NCBI RefSeq assembly: GCF_003946505.1 | Contig: NZ_RHON01000003.1 | Coordinates: forward strand, 1-64,000 | Length of the DNA stretch: 64,000 bases | Direction: 5' to 3' | DNA from: Companilactobacillus mishanensis | GTDB taxonomy: Bacteria; Bacillota; Bacilli; Lactobacillales; Lactobacillaceae | Part shown: piece by piece, positions 8,219 through 18,243 of the stretch | Layout: each line of letters opens with the position of its first letter | How positions within the stretch are numbered: the first letter of the stretch is position 1 | Notes under the pieces: model-generated | Database searches by the model: none | What the model saw: only the letters and a program-made list of their open reading frames with translations | Told to the model about the DNA's origin: nothing | Position numbers and translations under genes: made by a program

Positions 8219-9609
8219 ATGGAACAAAAATTAAATTCAAAACTCAGTCTATCGATTATCGCAACCGGCTTAATGTCATTCTGCGGAGTAGTCGTAGAGA
8301 CAGCGACAAACGTCACTTTTCCAACATTAATGAACGAATTCAACGTCAACACATCTGCCGTTCAATGGATGACGACTGGTTACTTGTTAGTGGCTTCGAT
8401 CATGATGCCACTTTCAGCATATTTAAAGCACAATTTTACGTCAAAAAAGCTTTTCATCACTGCGGCTGTACTATTTCTTATTGGGCTCATCGCAGATGCA
8501 ACTGCACCAATATTCCCCGTCTTAGTGCTTGGCCGAATTATTAAGGAATCGGCGCTGGTATCGCATTACCACTCATGTTCAACATCATTTTGGAACAAGC
8601 CCCATCTTCAAAAATCGGACTGCTAATGGGAATCGGAACACTGATAACGGCAATTGCCCCAGCGATCGGTCCTACCTTTGGTGGACTGGTAGTAAATGTG
8701 CTCGGATGGAGAAGTATTTTCATTATATTGATACCGATAGTGCTGTTAGCACTGATCATGGGCTCATATGCCATTCATCAGGTCTCAGAGCCTGTTAAAA
8801 CTAAATTGAATATAGTTGGACTATTATTTATTTCAATCGCTTTTATCGGTCTTATTTTGGGTTTTTCAAATCTTTCGTCAGTTGGAAAAAATCCTCTAGG
8901 ATTTTGGATTCCAATGTTAGTGGGAATAATAAGTTTATTGTTATTCATTCATTTTTCTGAAAACAGTAATTTCCCATTAATTGATTTATCTGTGATGAAA
9001 AACAAGAAATATCGTCAACATTTAGGAGCATTTTTCTTAGTCCAAATTGGGGCATTAGGAATGTCATTTGTGCTTCCTAATTACATTCAACTAGTAAATC
9101 ATCAAACAGCACTTATAGCCGGCTTAGTAGTATTGCCAGGTGCCGCTTTAGGTGCCATCTTTGCTCCCCTTGGTGGTTCAATTTTAGATAAATTTGGAGC
9201 CAGAAAGCCAATCATGATCGGCATAATCTTCGAGATATTGGCAATGGTACTTTACTCAATCTTCGGAAGACAGCTTTCTGAAACTACTATCCTTATTTTC
9301 TATATTCTTTTCATGTTAGGTATGGGATTAGTAATGGGAAATACCATGACGAACGGACTCCAACAATTGCCTGCTGAAAAGAACGCGGACGGTAACGGCT
9401 GGTTTAACACGGTTCAACAATTTGCTGGAGCTGTTGGAACTTCCATTGTATCGACAATCGTGGCACTCTCTCAAAATTCCACCGCGGCTAAAAGTTACGC
9501 AGCAAGAACTGCCATTGGATCTCAAAACTCATTTATATTATTATTGCTGTTTTTGATTATTGCCATGATAATTTTAAACTCCGCTACAAATTCAACAAAA
9601 AATTCTTAA
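8219..9609 (+). pseudogene. DHA2-type MFS multidrug transporter, frameshifted
   Basis: Two overlapping frames make one 14-helix drug:H+ antiporter. The first covers residues 1-109 up to GRII; the second resumes with GIGAGIALPLMFNIILEQ, which is the conserved motif C region. The junction at about 8542/8543 reads ATT-ATT-AAGGA, where ATT-ATT-CAA-GGA is expected. One missing base, probably the C of a Gln codon, explains the break, and adding it gives an uninterrupted 463-residue protein of normal length. The rest of the gene looks intact, so this is either a recent mutation or a sequencing error. The adjacent MarR regulator is intact. Confidence 0.9.
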
Positions 9610-9735
9610 AAACTAATAATCACAGCATATTCGACCGTATATCATATGCTATAATTAATCGTTGCGGTCTGATTGTGTCTTGAAAACTGGATAAAATTTG
9701 GCTGTGCAAATAAATGTTTATGGGGTACAGAAACG

Positions 9736-10458
9736 ATGCACTACACATTATTTATTCGCTGCATAGCTGAATTTATCGGGACCGCATTAATGGTCGCCCT
9801 CGGTAATGGCTCTGTTGCAAACGTAGAATTAAAAGGAACCAAAGGATACCATGGGGGCTGGGTCTTGATAGGACTCGGATACGGTGTCGGTGTTATGATT
9901 CCTGCTATGATGTTCGGAACAATTTCCGGAGCACAAATCAATCCAGCAATGACTTTAGCATTAGCCGTTAACAATGAATTCCCTTGGGCAGAAGTTGGAC
10001 CATACTTATTAGCCCAAATGTTGGGAGCAATTTTCGGACAAGCCTGTGTCGTTGCTGCTTACAAGCCTTATTACAACAACACAATGAATGCCGATTCAAT
10101 TCTCGGAACATTCGCTACAATCGATAACGCACATAGCCGCTTAAATGGATTTATCAACGAATTCCTTGGCACTTTCGTATTGGTACTAGGTGCAGTAGCA
10201 TTAACAAGTGAAAAAATCGATCCAAGAGCAGACTTCATTGCCTTAGGACTACTCGTTATGGTCTTAGTTATCTCATTAGGTGGTGCAACAGGACCAGCTT
10301 TGAATCCTGCACGTGATCTCGGACCTAGACTATTACATGCAATTTTACCTTTGAAACATAAAGGTTCATCACAATTCGAATACAGCTGGGTTCCAGTATT
10401 AGCACCAATCTTAGGTGGTATCTGCGCCGTACAAGTTTGGTCATTATTCTTTGGATAA
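9736..10458 (+). CDS. glpF: MIP-family glycerol/water channel
   Basis: Inner-membrane channel of 240 residues with six hydrophobic helices and both NPA half-helices, INPAMT near residue 73 and LNPARD near residue 194. The Asp after the second NPA is typical of glycerol facilitators, so glycerol or similar small polyols are likely substrates. I chose the ATG at 9736 because the protein then begins at the first helix, as in relatives. A TATAAT box at 9650-9655 with a flanking AGCATAT/ATATGCT dyad is the likely promoter. A strong hairpin terminator follows. Confidence 0.9.
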   Translation: MHYTLFIRCIAEFIGTALMVALGNGSVANVELKGTKGYHGGWVLIGLGYGVGVMIPAMMFGTISGAQINPAMTLALAVNNEFPWAEVGPYLLAQMLGAIFGQACVVAAYKPYYNNTMNADSILGTFATIDNAHSRLNGFINEFLGTFVLVLGAVALTSEKIDPRADFIALGLLVMVLVISLGGATGPALNPARDLGPRLLHAILPLKHKGSSQFEYSWVPVLAPILGGICAVQVWSLFFG

Positions 10459-10472
10459 AATATATAAACAAC

Positions 10473-10503
10473 AAAGGACATCGAAAATTTCGATGTCCTT
10501 TTT
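10473..10503. terminator. Bidirectional terminator
   Basis: AAGGACATCGAAA/TTTCGATGTCCTT stem with A and T runs on either side. It separates glpF (+) from the small membrane protein (-). Confidence 0.85.
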
Positions 10504-10759
10504 ATTTTGCCTTATTTTGATTGATTTTCTTGAGATGGTCTTCCCTACCAAGACGCCATAGTGCCCAGAGTATTATTAACATAACAACAGGAAACAACCA
10601 GTCTATTGAATACCATTTCACGTCATTATAATACAAAATCACCGCATAAATTGCGACCCAAATTATGGGTATTAACAAGCCTAGAATAATGCTGTGAATC
10701 CTCCCAAATTGATACTGAAGAATCATAATTGCAAAAACTAAAATAGTGTTCAATACCAT
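10502..10759 (-). CDS. Small membrane protein of unknown function
   Basis: 85 residues with two clear and one shorter hydrophobic helix (about residues 2-17, 22-43 and 54-73), followed by a Lys/Arg-rich cytoplasmic tail. The ATG at 10759 has a GGGGA site 6 nt upstream; the in-frame extension above it has none. No family recognised. It stands alone between two terminators. Confidence 0.6.
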   Translation of the reverse strand: MVLNTILVFAIMILQYQFGRIHSIILGLLIPIIWVAIYAVILYYNDVKWYSIDWLFPVVMLIILWALWRLGREDHLKKINQNKAK

Positions 10760-10805
10760 GTGATTTCCCCGACATTCTTGATGTTTAGTACCATAATTAT
10801 ACTCA

Positions 10806-10834
10806 TAAAAAAAACACGCATACAAGTGTATGCG
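10806..10834 (-). terminator. Rho-independent terminator of the first SLAP protein gene
   Basis: CGCATACA-AG-TGTATGCG stem followed on the minus strand by a run of eight or more T. It also overlaps the probable promoter area of the small membrane protein gene. Confidence 0.75.
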
Positions 10835-10860
10835 CGAATCTAACTAAAATATCATAAAAA

Positions 10861-12678
10861 TTATTTTACATCTTTCGCCGCAATCCATTCATCAGTCGAA
10901 ACACGGTAGTATGTTTCCCCGTTGATTGTAGCAGTACGGTCAGTGTGCCATGCCGTATCATGATCTAATCCACGAGTTCCATAGTTACCAGTTGATTTGA
11001 ATAATGTCTTGGAATTGCCACCCAACGTAGTTATTGTTTTTGAAACTGGTTGATATTCAATTGCATCCTGTGCATCGATCCAATTATCATCACCAACACG
11101 TAAGTATGTTACGCCATCAATAACTTGTTTAGCATCGTATTTCCAAGAAGTATTTGGATTTATACCTCGACCATTCATCACACCGTCGTCACTAAATGTG
11201 TTGATTGATCTAGTACGTGCGCTTGGCTTATGCATAAAAATGTTACCAAGAACCTTGATAGGATTGAAAGATTGACTTTGATTTAGGATTGGAACAACAA
11301 GTTTGTTACCCGCACCGATCAATGTAGTCAGATTACCAATAGCACCACTTAAAGTAGTCCCTTTTGGTAGAAGTAAATGGAGTAACGATCCGGCAGTACC
11401 AGTAACCTTTTGAATCCCCTCAATTGCCCCTGTTATTTTGTTAACAAAAGAGACAACGAATTCAACTATTTGTTGGCCTGCACCGAACAAAGTACTTGGA
11501 GCTAGAACGTTTAACATACCGTTCACTAAGCCTACATGTCCCGAGGATGTAGTTGGATCCCAAGGAATATAATGTTGCGTGTTTCCTTGAATTGTTTCAT
11601 CAGGATCCGGAGAAACTTTTGCTTTAATTATGGTAGGAATCTTGACATCTTTATTTTCTCGAACGTGAATACCGAAGTCATTATGACCTTCTGGGTTTTG
11701 AATTCTAAAACCATCTACAAATTCATTTGTGTCCAACACATATCCTGAAGGGATAGTAAAATCGACCAAACTCCCTTCCTTACCAGTAACATTAACATCA
11801 CCAACATGTTTCCAAATTTTAAATTTACCAACGCCGAAACCTTTGTAAAATCCAATTTTGTTAGTATAAGCTTTTACAATTTGAACTCTATGTTTCGAAT
11901 CCACATCGCCAATTCCGATAACTAACTTATAACCAAATCCTTCAGCAGGAAAGTATCCCTCAGGAAGTTGTGACTTATCAATTGATGCAACCTCTCCAAT
12001 TTTTCCAGAAACAGTAATCGTTTTGATTTCCTTTTCTGACGAAGATATCATACCCTTTTTCTTCTCGTAAAGAACAACAGTATTCGTCACTGCTTTTTTA
12101 CTAATTTGAACATTGATGATTTTGTTTGCCCATGGACCACCATGCTTAAACACGTTGAAATGAGCATCGCTTTGGTTTACCAATTGATATCCATCAGGAA
12201 CGTGTTTTTTTACATTAACGTCCCCCCAAGGGGTAGATTCTTCTACAGCAGGTACAATGAAATGTCCGGCTTCGTCAACAAAATGAATTGTCTCCTGTCT
12301 TCCTAACAATCCTCTTGCTGTCGCTTCCTCATTACCTGAATATGGTTGATCTGTGGTAGCAGAATCAACCTCTACAGAATCAGGATTCTCCTCTGACCTT
12401 TGTGAAAATACGCCATCAGACTCTCCCAATTTAGCAGCTTCACTAGGTCCGTAATAAAATTCTTGGGCTGATCCTCCAACGTAGGATGTGCCTAACTCTT
12501 TTTGTACTTCATCAAAACTATTTTGCAAGGCTGGTGGTAAAGCAGCACTTGTAGCATTACTTGCATCTTCTGCAGCTTTGGCATTTTCCAAAGGCATAAC
12601 AGCGCCAGTAACGACTGAACTTAGAACAATTCCTGACACTAGAACTGATCTAAGAAAAAAGCCTCTATCTTTTTTCAT
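10861..12678 (-). CDS. Secreted SLAP-domain surface protein with MucBP-like repeats (605 aa)
   Basis: Exported cell-surface protein. A Sec signal peptide ends near residue 36 (VMPLENAKAAE). Three beta-rich repeats at about residues 128-335 share a (V/L/I)P-x-GY core (VPDGYQL, LPEGYFP, IPSGYVL), like the MucBP-type repeats of adhesins. Residues about 395-475 form a long hydrophobic, Gly/Leu/Val-rich stretch not found in the three neighbouring paralogues. The C-terminus has two SLAP-like repeats, ending YYRVSTDEWIAAKDVK, which usually bind cell wall polymers non-covalently. No LPXTG is present. Adhesion or wall binding is inferred; the ligand is unknown. Confidence 0.82.
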   Translation of the reverse strand: MKKDRGFFLRSVLVSGIVLSSVVTGAVMPLENAKAAEDASNATSAALPPALQNSFDEVQKELGTSYVGGSAQEFYYGPSEAAKLGESDGVFSQRSEENPDSVEVDSATTDQPYSGNEEATARGLLGRQETIHFVDEAGHFIVPAVEESTPWGDVNVKKHVPDGYQLVNQSDAHFNVFKHGGPWANKIINVQISKKAVTNTVVLYEKKKGMISSSEKEIKTITVSGKIGEVASIDKSQLPEGYFPAEGFGYKLVIGIGDVDSKHRVQIVKAYTNKIGFYKGFGVGKFKIWKHVGDVNVTGKEGSLVDFTIPSGYVLDTNEFVDGFRIQNPEGHNDFGIHVRENKDVKIPTIIKAKVSPDPDETIQGNTQHYIPWDPTTSSGHVGLVNGMLNVLAPSTLFGAGQQIVEFVVSFVNKITGAIEGIQKVTGTAGSLLHLLLPKGTTLSGAIGNLTTLIGAGNKLVVPILNQSQSFNPIKVLGNIFMHKPSARTRSINTFSDDGVMNGRGINPNTSWKYDAKQVIDGVTYLRVGDDNWIDAQDAIEYQPVSKTITTLGGNSKTLFKSTGNYGTRGLDHDTAWHTDRTATINGETYYRVSTDEWIAAKDVK

Positions 12679-13117
12679 AGTATTCGTTCCCCAATCTTTT
12701 GGTAGTAATTGTGCCTAATTGATAAGGCATAACTAATATATTATTCTTATAAGAAAGATACAATAGTATAAATAAACATTCTTATTTAGTTACTTTTTAT
12801 TAATATATCAATGATTAGACTATTATTTGAATATAAATATTGAGTGAATTTTCAATTTAGTGAAAAAATGCACCTATAATTTATTTCTTATATAACGTTA
12901 TGAATGACCGGAAAAACCTTGAAAAATCGGGAATTCTTAAATTATATATTTCGAATATTTTCCATTAGTTTAAAAAATTGATAATTGAAATATCTAATTA
13001 ATTTAATAGACATATTACGTATTATTGTTGCATTACTAACATATATTTCCCAAATTTATGATGTCTTTTATGCTCTGAAATTTTTTCAATTCAAAAATTT
13101 ATAATATTTTGGATAAA
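12679..13117. other. Gene-free AT-rich region upstream of the 605-aa surface protein
   Basis: About 440 bp with no convincing reading frame. It holds the leader of the 605-aa gene, with a TGCCT-N8-AGGCA hairpin at about 12713-12731 and a perfect 12-bp palindrome TTCTTATAAGAA at 12744-12755. The remainder is very AT-rich, and I see nothing else in it. Confidence 0.5.
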
Positions 13118-13146
13118 CAAAAAAATACCCGTCATAAATGACGGGT
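13118..13146 (-). terminator. Rho-independent terminator of the second SLAP protein gene
   Basis: Perfect 9-bp stem ACCCGTCAT-AA-ATGACGGGT followed on the minus strand by a T run. Confidence 0.85.
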
Positions 13147-13154
13147 GAATATAA

Positions 13155-15641
13155 TTATTGAACATCTTCGGCTGACAACCACTCTGCAGTAGAAACACGA
13201 TAATGTAATTTGCCGTTTATCATTGCAGTTCGATCAGAATACCAACTAGTATTCGCAGTTAATGAATGCGCAGTCAACCTTTCTCCACGAGAATTATAAA
13301 GGAATGAGATGCCCTCTGACTTAGTATTCACGTTTTGAATTACCTTTGTATATTCAAAAACATGGGCCGCTTTGACCCATTCATTTGTTGAAACACGATA
13401 ATAAAGTTCACCATTAATCATGGTTTTTTTATCAACGACCCAATCAGTATTGATTGCAAGATTTCGACCGCTTTGCTTACCATTGATCTGAAAAATAGGA
13501 ATAGAATTATTCATCATATGGGTTGAAACTACAGTTTCAAAATCTTCTACTTCTTTCTCATCTATATTCTTATCCAAATTCATATCCGGAACATTATTTG
13601 CAGCATTTGTTCCAGAATTCGTCTCGCTTATATTCGGAAGCGATGAACTATTACTTGAACTATTTTCATTCACGGTAAAATTATTTGATGAGTGCGTTGA
13701 TCCTTCCGGTTTATTACTACCGTTTGTCTCAGTAGTTGTACCTTCTCCACTGTTATCCGTCACTGATGTCGAACCAGTCGCAATTTTGGGAACAACCCTA
13801 ATATTTCTTATAGTTTTATCTTTTTTGAAAGGTATGTATTCATTAAAATTATCTGGATTAATATAACCTTTTGGAGTATTCAGTTTAATTGTATCTTGCA
13901 AAGATCCATAAACTACTTTAGAAACAATCAATTTGCCTTGTTGATCATAGTAATTTATTGTGTTGGAAATTATCTTACTGACGTAGATAATTTTTTCTTC
14001 ATCATTGGTGGTTATCAAATATGGACCGACTTGCTTATAACCCTCAACCAATTCCCCTTTCGTTAATTTAATTGAGGTTCCAACCGTTCCGACTAAATCA
14101 ATCTCTTTTAGAACGTCAGATTTATTTTCATTATCAATCAACTTGATGTGATTTTTAATTTCCGCTGGATCAAGTTTTATCTCAATATTCTCAGCTCCAT
14201 CATCTTTTATCTGAATAGAATGATAAGTTTTCGGAAGTTTGTATCCTTTTGGTATTAAATCTTCAATACCTGTAAGGGTTGATCCAACTTTAAATTTAGT
14301 AGTGGGTTGAACTGATATCACTTTGTTTTGGGAATCCAAAAATTTTATACTTTTAAACACGTTAAGTCTATCTATGAATATATTTACAGTTTTCCCTTGA
14401 GATTGCATGAAATATTGTTTGTCATTTGAAATATGCCAATCAGGGCTAACATGGCCACTCAATTTGTCGTTAATTAAATCACCTTCATCGCCCTTAATTT
14501 CAAAAGAGTGTATCGTTTTTCCAAGATTATCAAGAAAGACAATTGTATTAGTTATCCGCTTTTTTCTTAAAAGAATCTCATATTCAGATTTATCTTGGGT
14601 GATATAAAGACCCTTTTGTTCATACTCATTCTCTAACTCATTACTTTCAAATTCATATTTAGAGGATATATCAGAGAGAGTAAGTTTTACGTAACCTCCG
14701 ACTTTTCCGTTAATCGTTTTATCTTCGTCAACTTGTTTCCTAGTTTCCGCATCGATAAATCTGACCGTCAATTTTACTTCTTTACCTTTTACGACCACTT
14801 TATGTGGAGTATCAAGCTTGTCAATTTTAAACCCATGCTTATCATCTGCAAATTCGTATCCCTGAGGTAAATCAATAGGTCTAATGTCAATTTGCTCACC
14901 CACTTGTCCATGAAAATATTGTTTCCCACCCCATACAGGGAATCCCGATTTATCAACATACTTCACTTCATTTTGTATAATTAATGATTCATGAACAACT
15001 GGATAATCAATTGATTCCTTATCTGGTGAAATAATAATTGGTTGCTTAATATTTTGAGGAAGACGATAACCATCTGGTAGCATTTGAAATGATAAAGATT
15101 TTTCTTCTCGAACAAATCCTTGAATTTCGGTACTTCCAACGATCTGATCTGTTACCGAGTCTATGAAATTTATATGTTGAGTTTTCTTCATAGGCTTAAC
15201 CAATATTTTATAAAGATAATCCTTACTGTCATTGAACTTTACAACAAGATCTTTATCAACTAGCTCATATCCATTTGGAATAAGTTTTCTAAAATTGATT
15301 TCATTATTAACTTTACCATCCTCAGTATAAATATTGCCATCTACGGGTACATTTCCTTTTGTAACAAATTGAATTCTGTTGGAAATGTCTTTTTTTAGAA
15401 TATCCGGTAGCTCCCAGTGAGGAAGGCCAATACCCCATCTTGCATTTATCTCTTCAGTCTCACCGGAATCTGATTGGTTGTCAGATTCAGTTTCTTCATC
15501 ATTTGGTAGTATTTGTTGTGGCATTTCGCTATTTTGAATACTATCAAACGTATCTGCCCCTTTAACTAAACTAGGAGTAATTGTGGTACTCAACACTGCA
15601 CCACAAAGCATGGTGCAAATGAACATATCCCTTTTTTTCAT
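13155..15641 (-). CDS. Secreted SLAP-domain surface protein with MucBP-like repeats (828 aa)
   Basis: Exported protein with a Sec signal peptide (residues 1-29, ending LVKGA). An acidic Glu/Asp/Ser linker leads into eight or so beta-rich repeats between residues 85 and 620, each with a hydrophobic-P-x-GY core (IPNGYEL, LPDGYRL, LPQGYEF, IPKGYKL). A Ser/Asn/Thr-rich spacer of about 70 residues precedes two C-terminal SLAP-like repeats, both containing YYRVST or HYRVST. The start has a GGAGAAG site. It is closely related to the next gene, including the upstream region. No sortase motif, so wall attachment through SLAP is inferred. Confidence 0.82.
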   Translation of the reverse strand: MKKRDMFICTMLCGAVLSTTITPSLVKGADTFDSIQNSEMPQQILPNDEETESDNQSDSGETEEINARWGIGLPHWELPDILKKDISNRIQFVTKGNVPVDGNIYTEDGKVNNEINFRKLIPNGYELVDKDLVVKFNDSKDYLYKILVKPMKKTQHINFIDSVTDQIVGSTEIQGFVREEKSLSFQMLPDGYRLPQNIKQPIIISPDKESIDYPVVHESLIIQNEVKYVDKSGFPVWGGKQYFHGQVGEQIDIRPIDLPQGYEFADDKHGFKIDKLDTPHKVVVKGKEVKLTVRFIDAETRKQVDEDKTINGKVGGYVKLTLSDISSKYEFESNELENEYEQKGLYITQDKSEYEILLRKKRITNTIVFLDNLGKTIHSFEIKGDEGDLINDKLSGHVSPDWHISNDKQYFMQSQGKTVNIFIDRLNVFKSIKFLDSQNKVISVQPTTKFKVGSTLTGIEDLIPKGYKLPKTYHSIQIKDDGAENIEIKLDPAEIKNHIKLIDNENKSDVLKEIDLVGTVGTSIKLTKGELVEGYKQVGPYLITTNDEEKIIYVSKIISNTINYYDQQGKLIVSKVVYGSLQDTIKLNTPKGYINPDNFNEYIPFKKDKTIRNIRVVPKIATGSTSVTDNSGEGTTTETNGSNKPEGSTHSSNNFTVNENSSSNSSSLPNISETNSGTNAANNVPDMNLDKNIDEKEVEDFETVVSTHMMNNSIPIFQINGKQSGRNLAINTDWVVDKKTMINGELYYRVSTNEWVKAAHVFEYTKVIQNVNTKSEGISFLYNSRGERLTAHSLTANTSWYSDRTAMINGKLHYRVSTAEWLSAEDVQ

Positions 15642-15838
15642 TTCTTCTCCGCCTGTATTTTATTGTGACAATCTAACATCACTAATATCAATATAAGTTA
15701 AAGAATTTACTTATGGTAATGATAATTGAAAATATGTCAAATTCATCTTTTCAATTATTTTCAGAGAAATATTTTATATTCACAATCCATATATCTACAA
15801 AAAAACTCCCCACCAAAAGGTGAGGAGTTTACTTTATT
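15642..15838. repeat. Duplicated 197-bp intergenic region, copy 1
   Basis: This spacer between two SLAP genes matches the spacer at 18047-18243 along its whole length and is the same size, with scattered substitutions and small indels. Shared blocks include TTTTCAGAGAAATATTTTAT, a TAATGATAA segment and the terminator. It shows that a gene plus its promoter was duplicated as a unit. Confidence 0.85.
15798..15830 (-). terminator. Rho-independent terminator of the third SLAP protein gene
   Basis: AAACTCCTCACC-TTTT-GGTGGGGAGTTT stem (minus strand) followed by a T run. An almost identical hairpin is at 18202-18235. Confidence 0.85.
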
Positions 15839-18046
15839 CTATTGAACATCTTCAACTGACAACCATTCTGCAGTAGAAACACGATAATGCAACTTACCGT
15901 TTATCATTGCAGTCCGATCAGAATACCAACCTGTATTATTTGCTAAAGAACGAGCACGTATCTTTTCGCCACGAGAATTGTAGAGTGAAGAAACATCCCC
16001 ATGTTTAGTAATCACAGTTTGAATCTTATTTTTATATTCAAATACTTGTGCAGCCTTGATCCACTCACTGGTTGAGACACGATAGTAAAGTTCCCCACTG
16101 ATCATTGCCTTTTTATCAACGGCCCAGTCAGTATTATTAGCTAGATTACGTCCAGTGTGCTTACCCTTGATATTGAAAACATCTGTAACCATATCAAGGT
16201 GAGTTGATATTACCATTTTTACATTAGTTATTGTTGTTTCTTTTTTTTGATTATCCTTTATTGATTCCTGTGATGAAGGAAAATTATTGTTACTATTGGA
16301 ATTTATCGGATTACGGATTGGACGTACCAGAACAATATTTATTGATCTATCCCTTAGCATATGGAGTAGCTCGTCCTTGCTTGATATTAGAGTATACCCC
16401 TCTGGTACAGAAATTTTTACTTTATCTCTTATTGTTCCATAGATACTATTCTCCTGTACTAATTCTCCATTCGCGGAAACAAATTGGACAAAATTCATAA
16501 TCCATTTGCTAACATAAATTGTTTGTTCTTCTTCGTCATAATTTCCAAAAATATCTCTTGCAACTCGTGCATATCCGGCAGGTATTTTATTTGAGGGTAT
16601 TTCAATGTACTCACCCATTTTTCCAGAAACAATAATTTCTCCAAAACATTTATTTTTGTTCTCGTAATCAACTATCTTAATTTTTTTTGAGATTGTTTTG
16701 GCAACTACCTGAACTTCAATAACAGATTCCCCATCATCATCAACATTGAAGCCCTTGAAATCAGGACTGGATGAACCTAATTCATAGCCTTCTAAAATTG
16801 AAGCTATATCAATTCTTTGAAAATTATCTACTTTCAATTTTGAGAAATCTAGTGACTCTACCTCTAGTCCTTCAGGAGTCACAAAAGATAACCTCTTTTT
16901 CACATATAAATTTTTAACCTTCAAATAAACAACGGATTTATCTTTTGCTATATATGTGTCATCAATTCCTTTAAAGTTTAAATATTCTGGAATTTCTATC
17001 TTGGTTTTACCTTCCTTACCTCTTGCAACAAATTCTCCAACCTTATTTCCTAATCGGTTTTCCATAATAACACGATTGGTATTCAATTTTCGTTGCACAT
17101 ATACAACATAATTATCCCTATTGGGTTGGACGAATATCCATGTTTTAGTGTATTCGTGATTTAATAATATTTGTTCTTGATTAACATATTCATACCCATT
17201 TTTTATATCTTTCAAATCCAGCAATAATCTTGAATTAACCACACCAGTAACATTTTTCTTTTCACTTATTACTTCTTTAGTATCAATATCTACAAAGTCT
17301 ATACTTACGGATACTTGTTTCGGTTCCACCAATATTTTCTGAATAAAACTATTACGATCAAAATGTATTTTAGTCTCATCACGTGTTAATTGATATCCAA
17401 GCGGAATATCATCTGTACTTACTTTTATATATTCACCATCCTCACCGTAATAGTATTTGGGTGATCCGATTATTTCATTATTTGAGGTTACAAATTGTAT
17501 TTCTTTTTCAATTAAATTTGCCTTATTGACAACAAGACACTCAATTTCTTTTTTATCAGAAATTGTAACAATGTTTGAACTTTTAAATCGATATCCCTTC
17601 ATGAGCATCTTTTCATTTAATCGGATTTGTTCACCAATCTTACCTCGAATGATTTTCTCAGAGATGATTTTGTTAGTTCTGGATTCAACAAATCTTACAA
17701 TTCTGCTTTTTTCTACAGGCTCAATTACTATATTATGAACGTATTCTGAATCTTCCATTAATGTCCCAAGATTGGAAACGTCAGATATCTCATATCCATT
17801 TGGAACTTTAATTTGATCCGGCAAAATTGTTTGACCAATCTTTCCGGTAATCTGAATAATACTTTCGGAAAATTTTGAGCCATTATTATTTCGAAATTGA
17901 ATTTTATTTGTGACAACCAAATTTTCTTGATTACCAACCTCACCACTATCCAAAACAGCAGCTCCCTGAACAGCACTAGGAGTAATTACGGAACTCATCA
18001 CAACTCCGCAAAGCATGGTACTTACAAATATATTTCTCTTTTTCAT
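15839..18046 (-). CDS. Secreted SLAP-domain surface protein with MucBP-like repeats (735 aa)
   Basis: Paralogue of the gene at 13155. Signal peptide of about 28 residues ends AVQGAA. Seven or so repeats follow, with hydrophobic-P/K-x-GY cores (VPNGYEI, MKGYRF, IPLGYQL, IPAGYAR, VPEGYTL). After a short Asn/Ser linker come two SLAP-like repeats nearly identical to those of the 828-aa protein; the middle repeats are more divergent. This suggests recombination or gene conversion at the 3-prime ends. I start at the ATG at 18046, preceded by GGAGAAGAG, rather than the GTG five codons earlier. Role in wall binding or adhesion is inferred. Confidence 0.82.
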   Translation of the reverse strand: MKKRNIFVSTMLCGVVMSSVITPSAVQGAAVLDSGEVGNQENLVVTNKIQFRNNNGSKFSESIIQITGKIGQTILPDQIKVPNGYEISDVSNLGTLMEDSEYVHNIVIEPVEKSRIVRFVESRTNKIISEKIIRGKIGEQIRLNEKMLMKGYRFKSSNIVTISDKKEIECLVVNKANLIEKEIQFVTSNNEIIGSPKYYYGEDGEYIKVSTDDIPLGYQLTRDETKIHFDRNSFIQKILVEPKQVSVSIDFVDIDTKEVISEKKNVTGVVNSRLLLDLKDIKNGYEYVNQEQILLNHEYTKTWIFVQPNRDNYVVYVQRKLNTNRVIMENRLGNKVGEFVARGKEGKTKIEIPEYLNFKGIDDTYIAKDKSVVYLKVKNLYVKKRLSFVTPEGLEVESLDFSKLKVDNFQRIDIASILEGYELGSSSPDFKGFNVDDDGESVIEVQVVAKTISKKIKIVDYENKNKCFGEIIVSGKMGEYIEIPSNKIPAGYARVARDIFGNYDEEEQTIYVSKWIMNFVQFVSANGELVQENSIYGTIRDKVKISVPEGYTLISSKDELLHMLRDRSINIVLVRPIRNPINSNSNNNFPSSQESIKDNQKKETTITNVKMVISTHLDMVTDVFNIKGKHTGRNLANNTDWAVDKKAMISGELYYRVSTSEWIKAAQVFEYKNKIQTVITKHGDVSSLYNSRGEKIRARSLANNTGWYSDRTAMINGKLHYRVSTAEWLSVEDVQ

Positions 18047-18243
18047 CTCTTCTCCACCCACATTTTATTGTGATTTTTAACATCACTAATTACAATATAT
18101 GTTAAAGAAATTACTTATGCTAATGATAACTTTCAATATGTCAAATTCATCACTCACATTATTTTCAGAGAAATATTTTATATTCACAATTCATATATCT
18201 ACAAAAAAACTCCCCACCCAAAAGGTGAGGAGTTTACTTTATT
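18047..18243. repeat. Duplicated 197-bp intergenic region, copy 2
   Basis: Second copy of the spacer described at 15642-15838, upstream of the 735-aa gene and downstream of the 378-aa gene. It carries a promoter region and the terminator of the 378-aa gene. Confidence 0.85.
18202..18235 (-). terminator. Rho-independent terminator of the fourth SLAP protein gene
   Basis: AAACTCCTCACC stem with a TTTTG loop and GGTGGGGAGT, followed by seven T on the minus strand. Confidence 0.85.
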
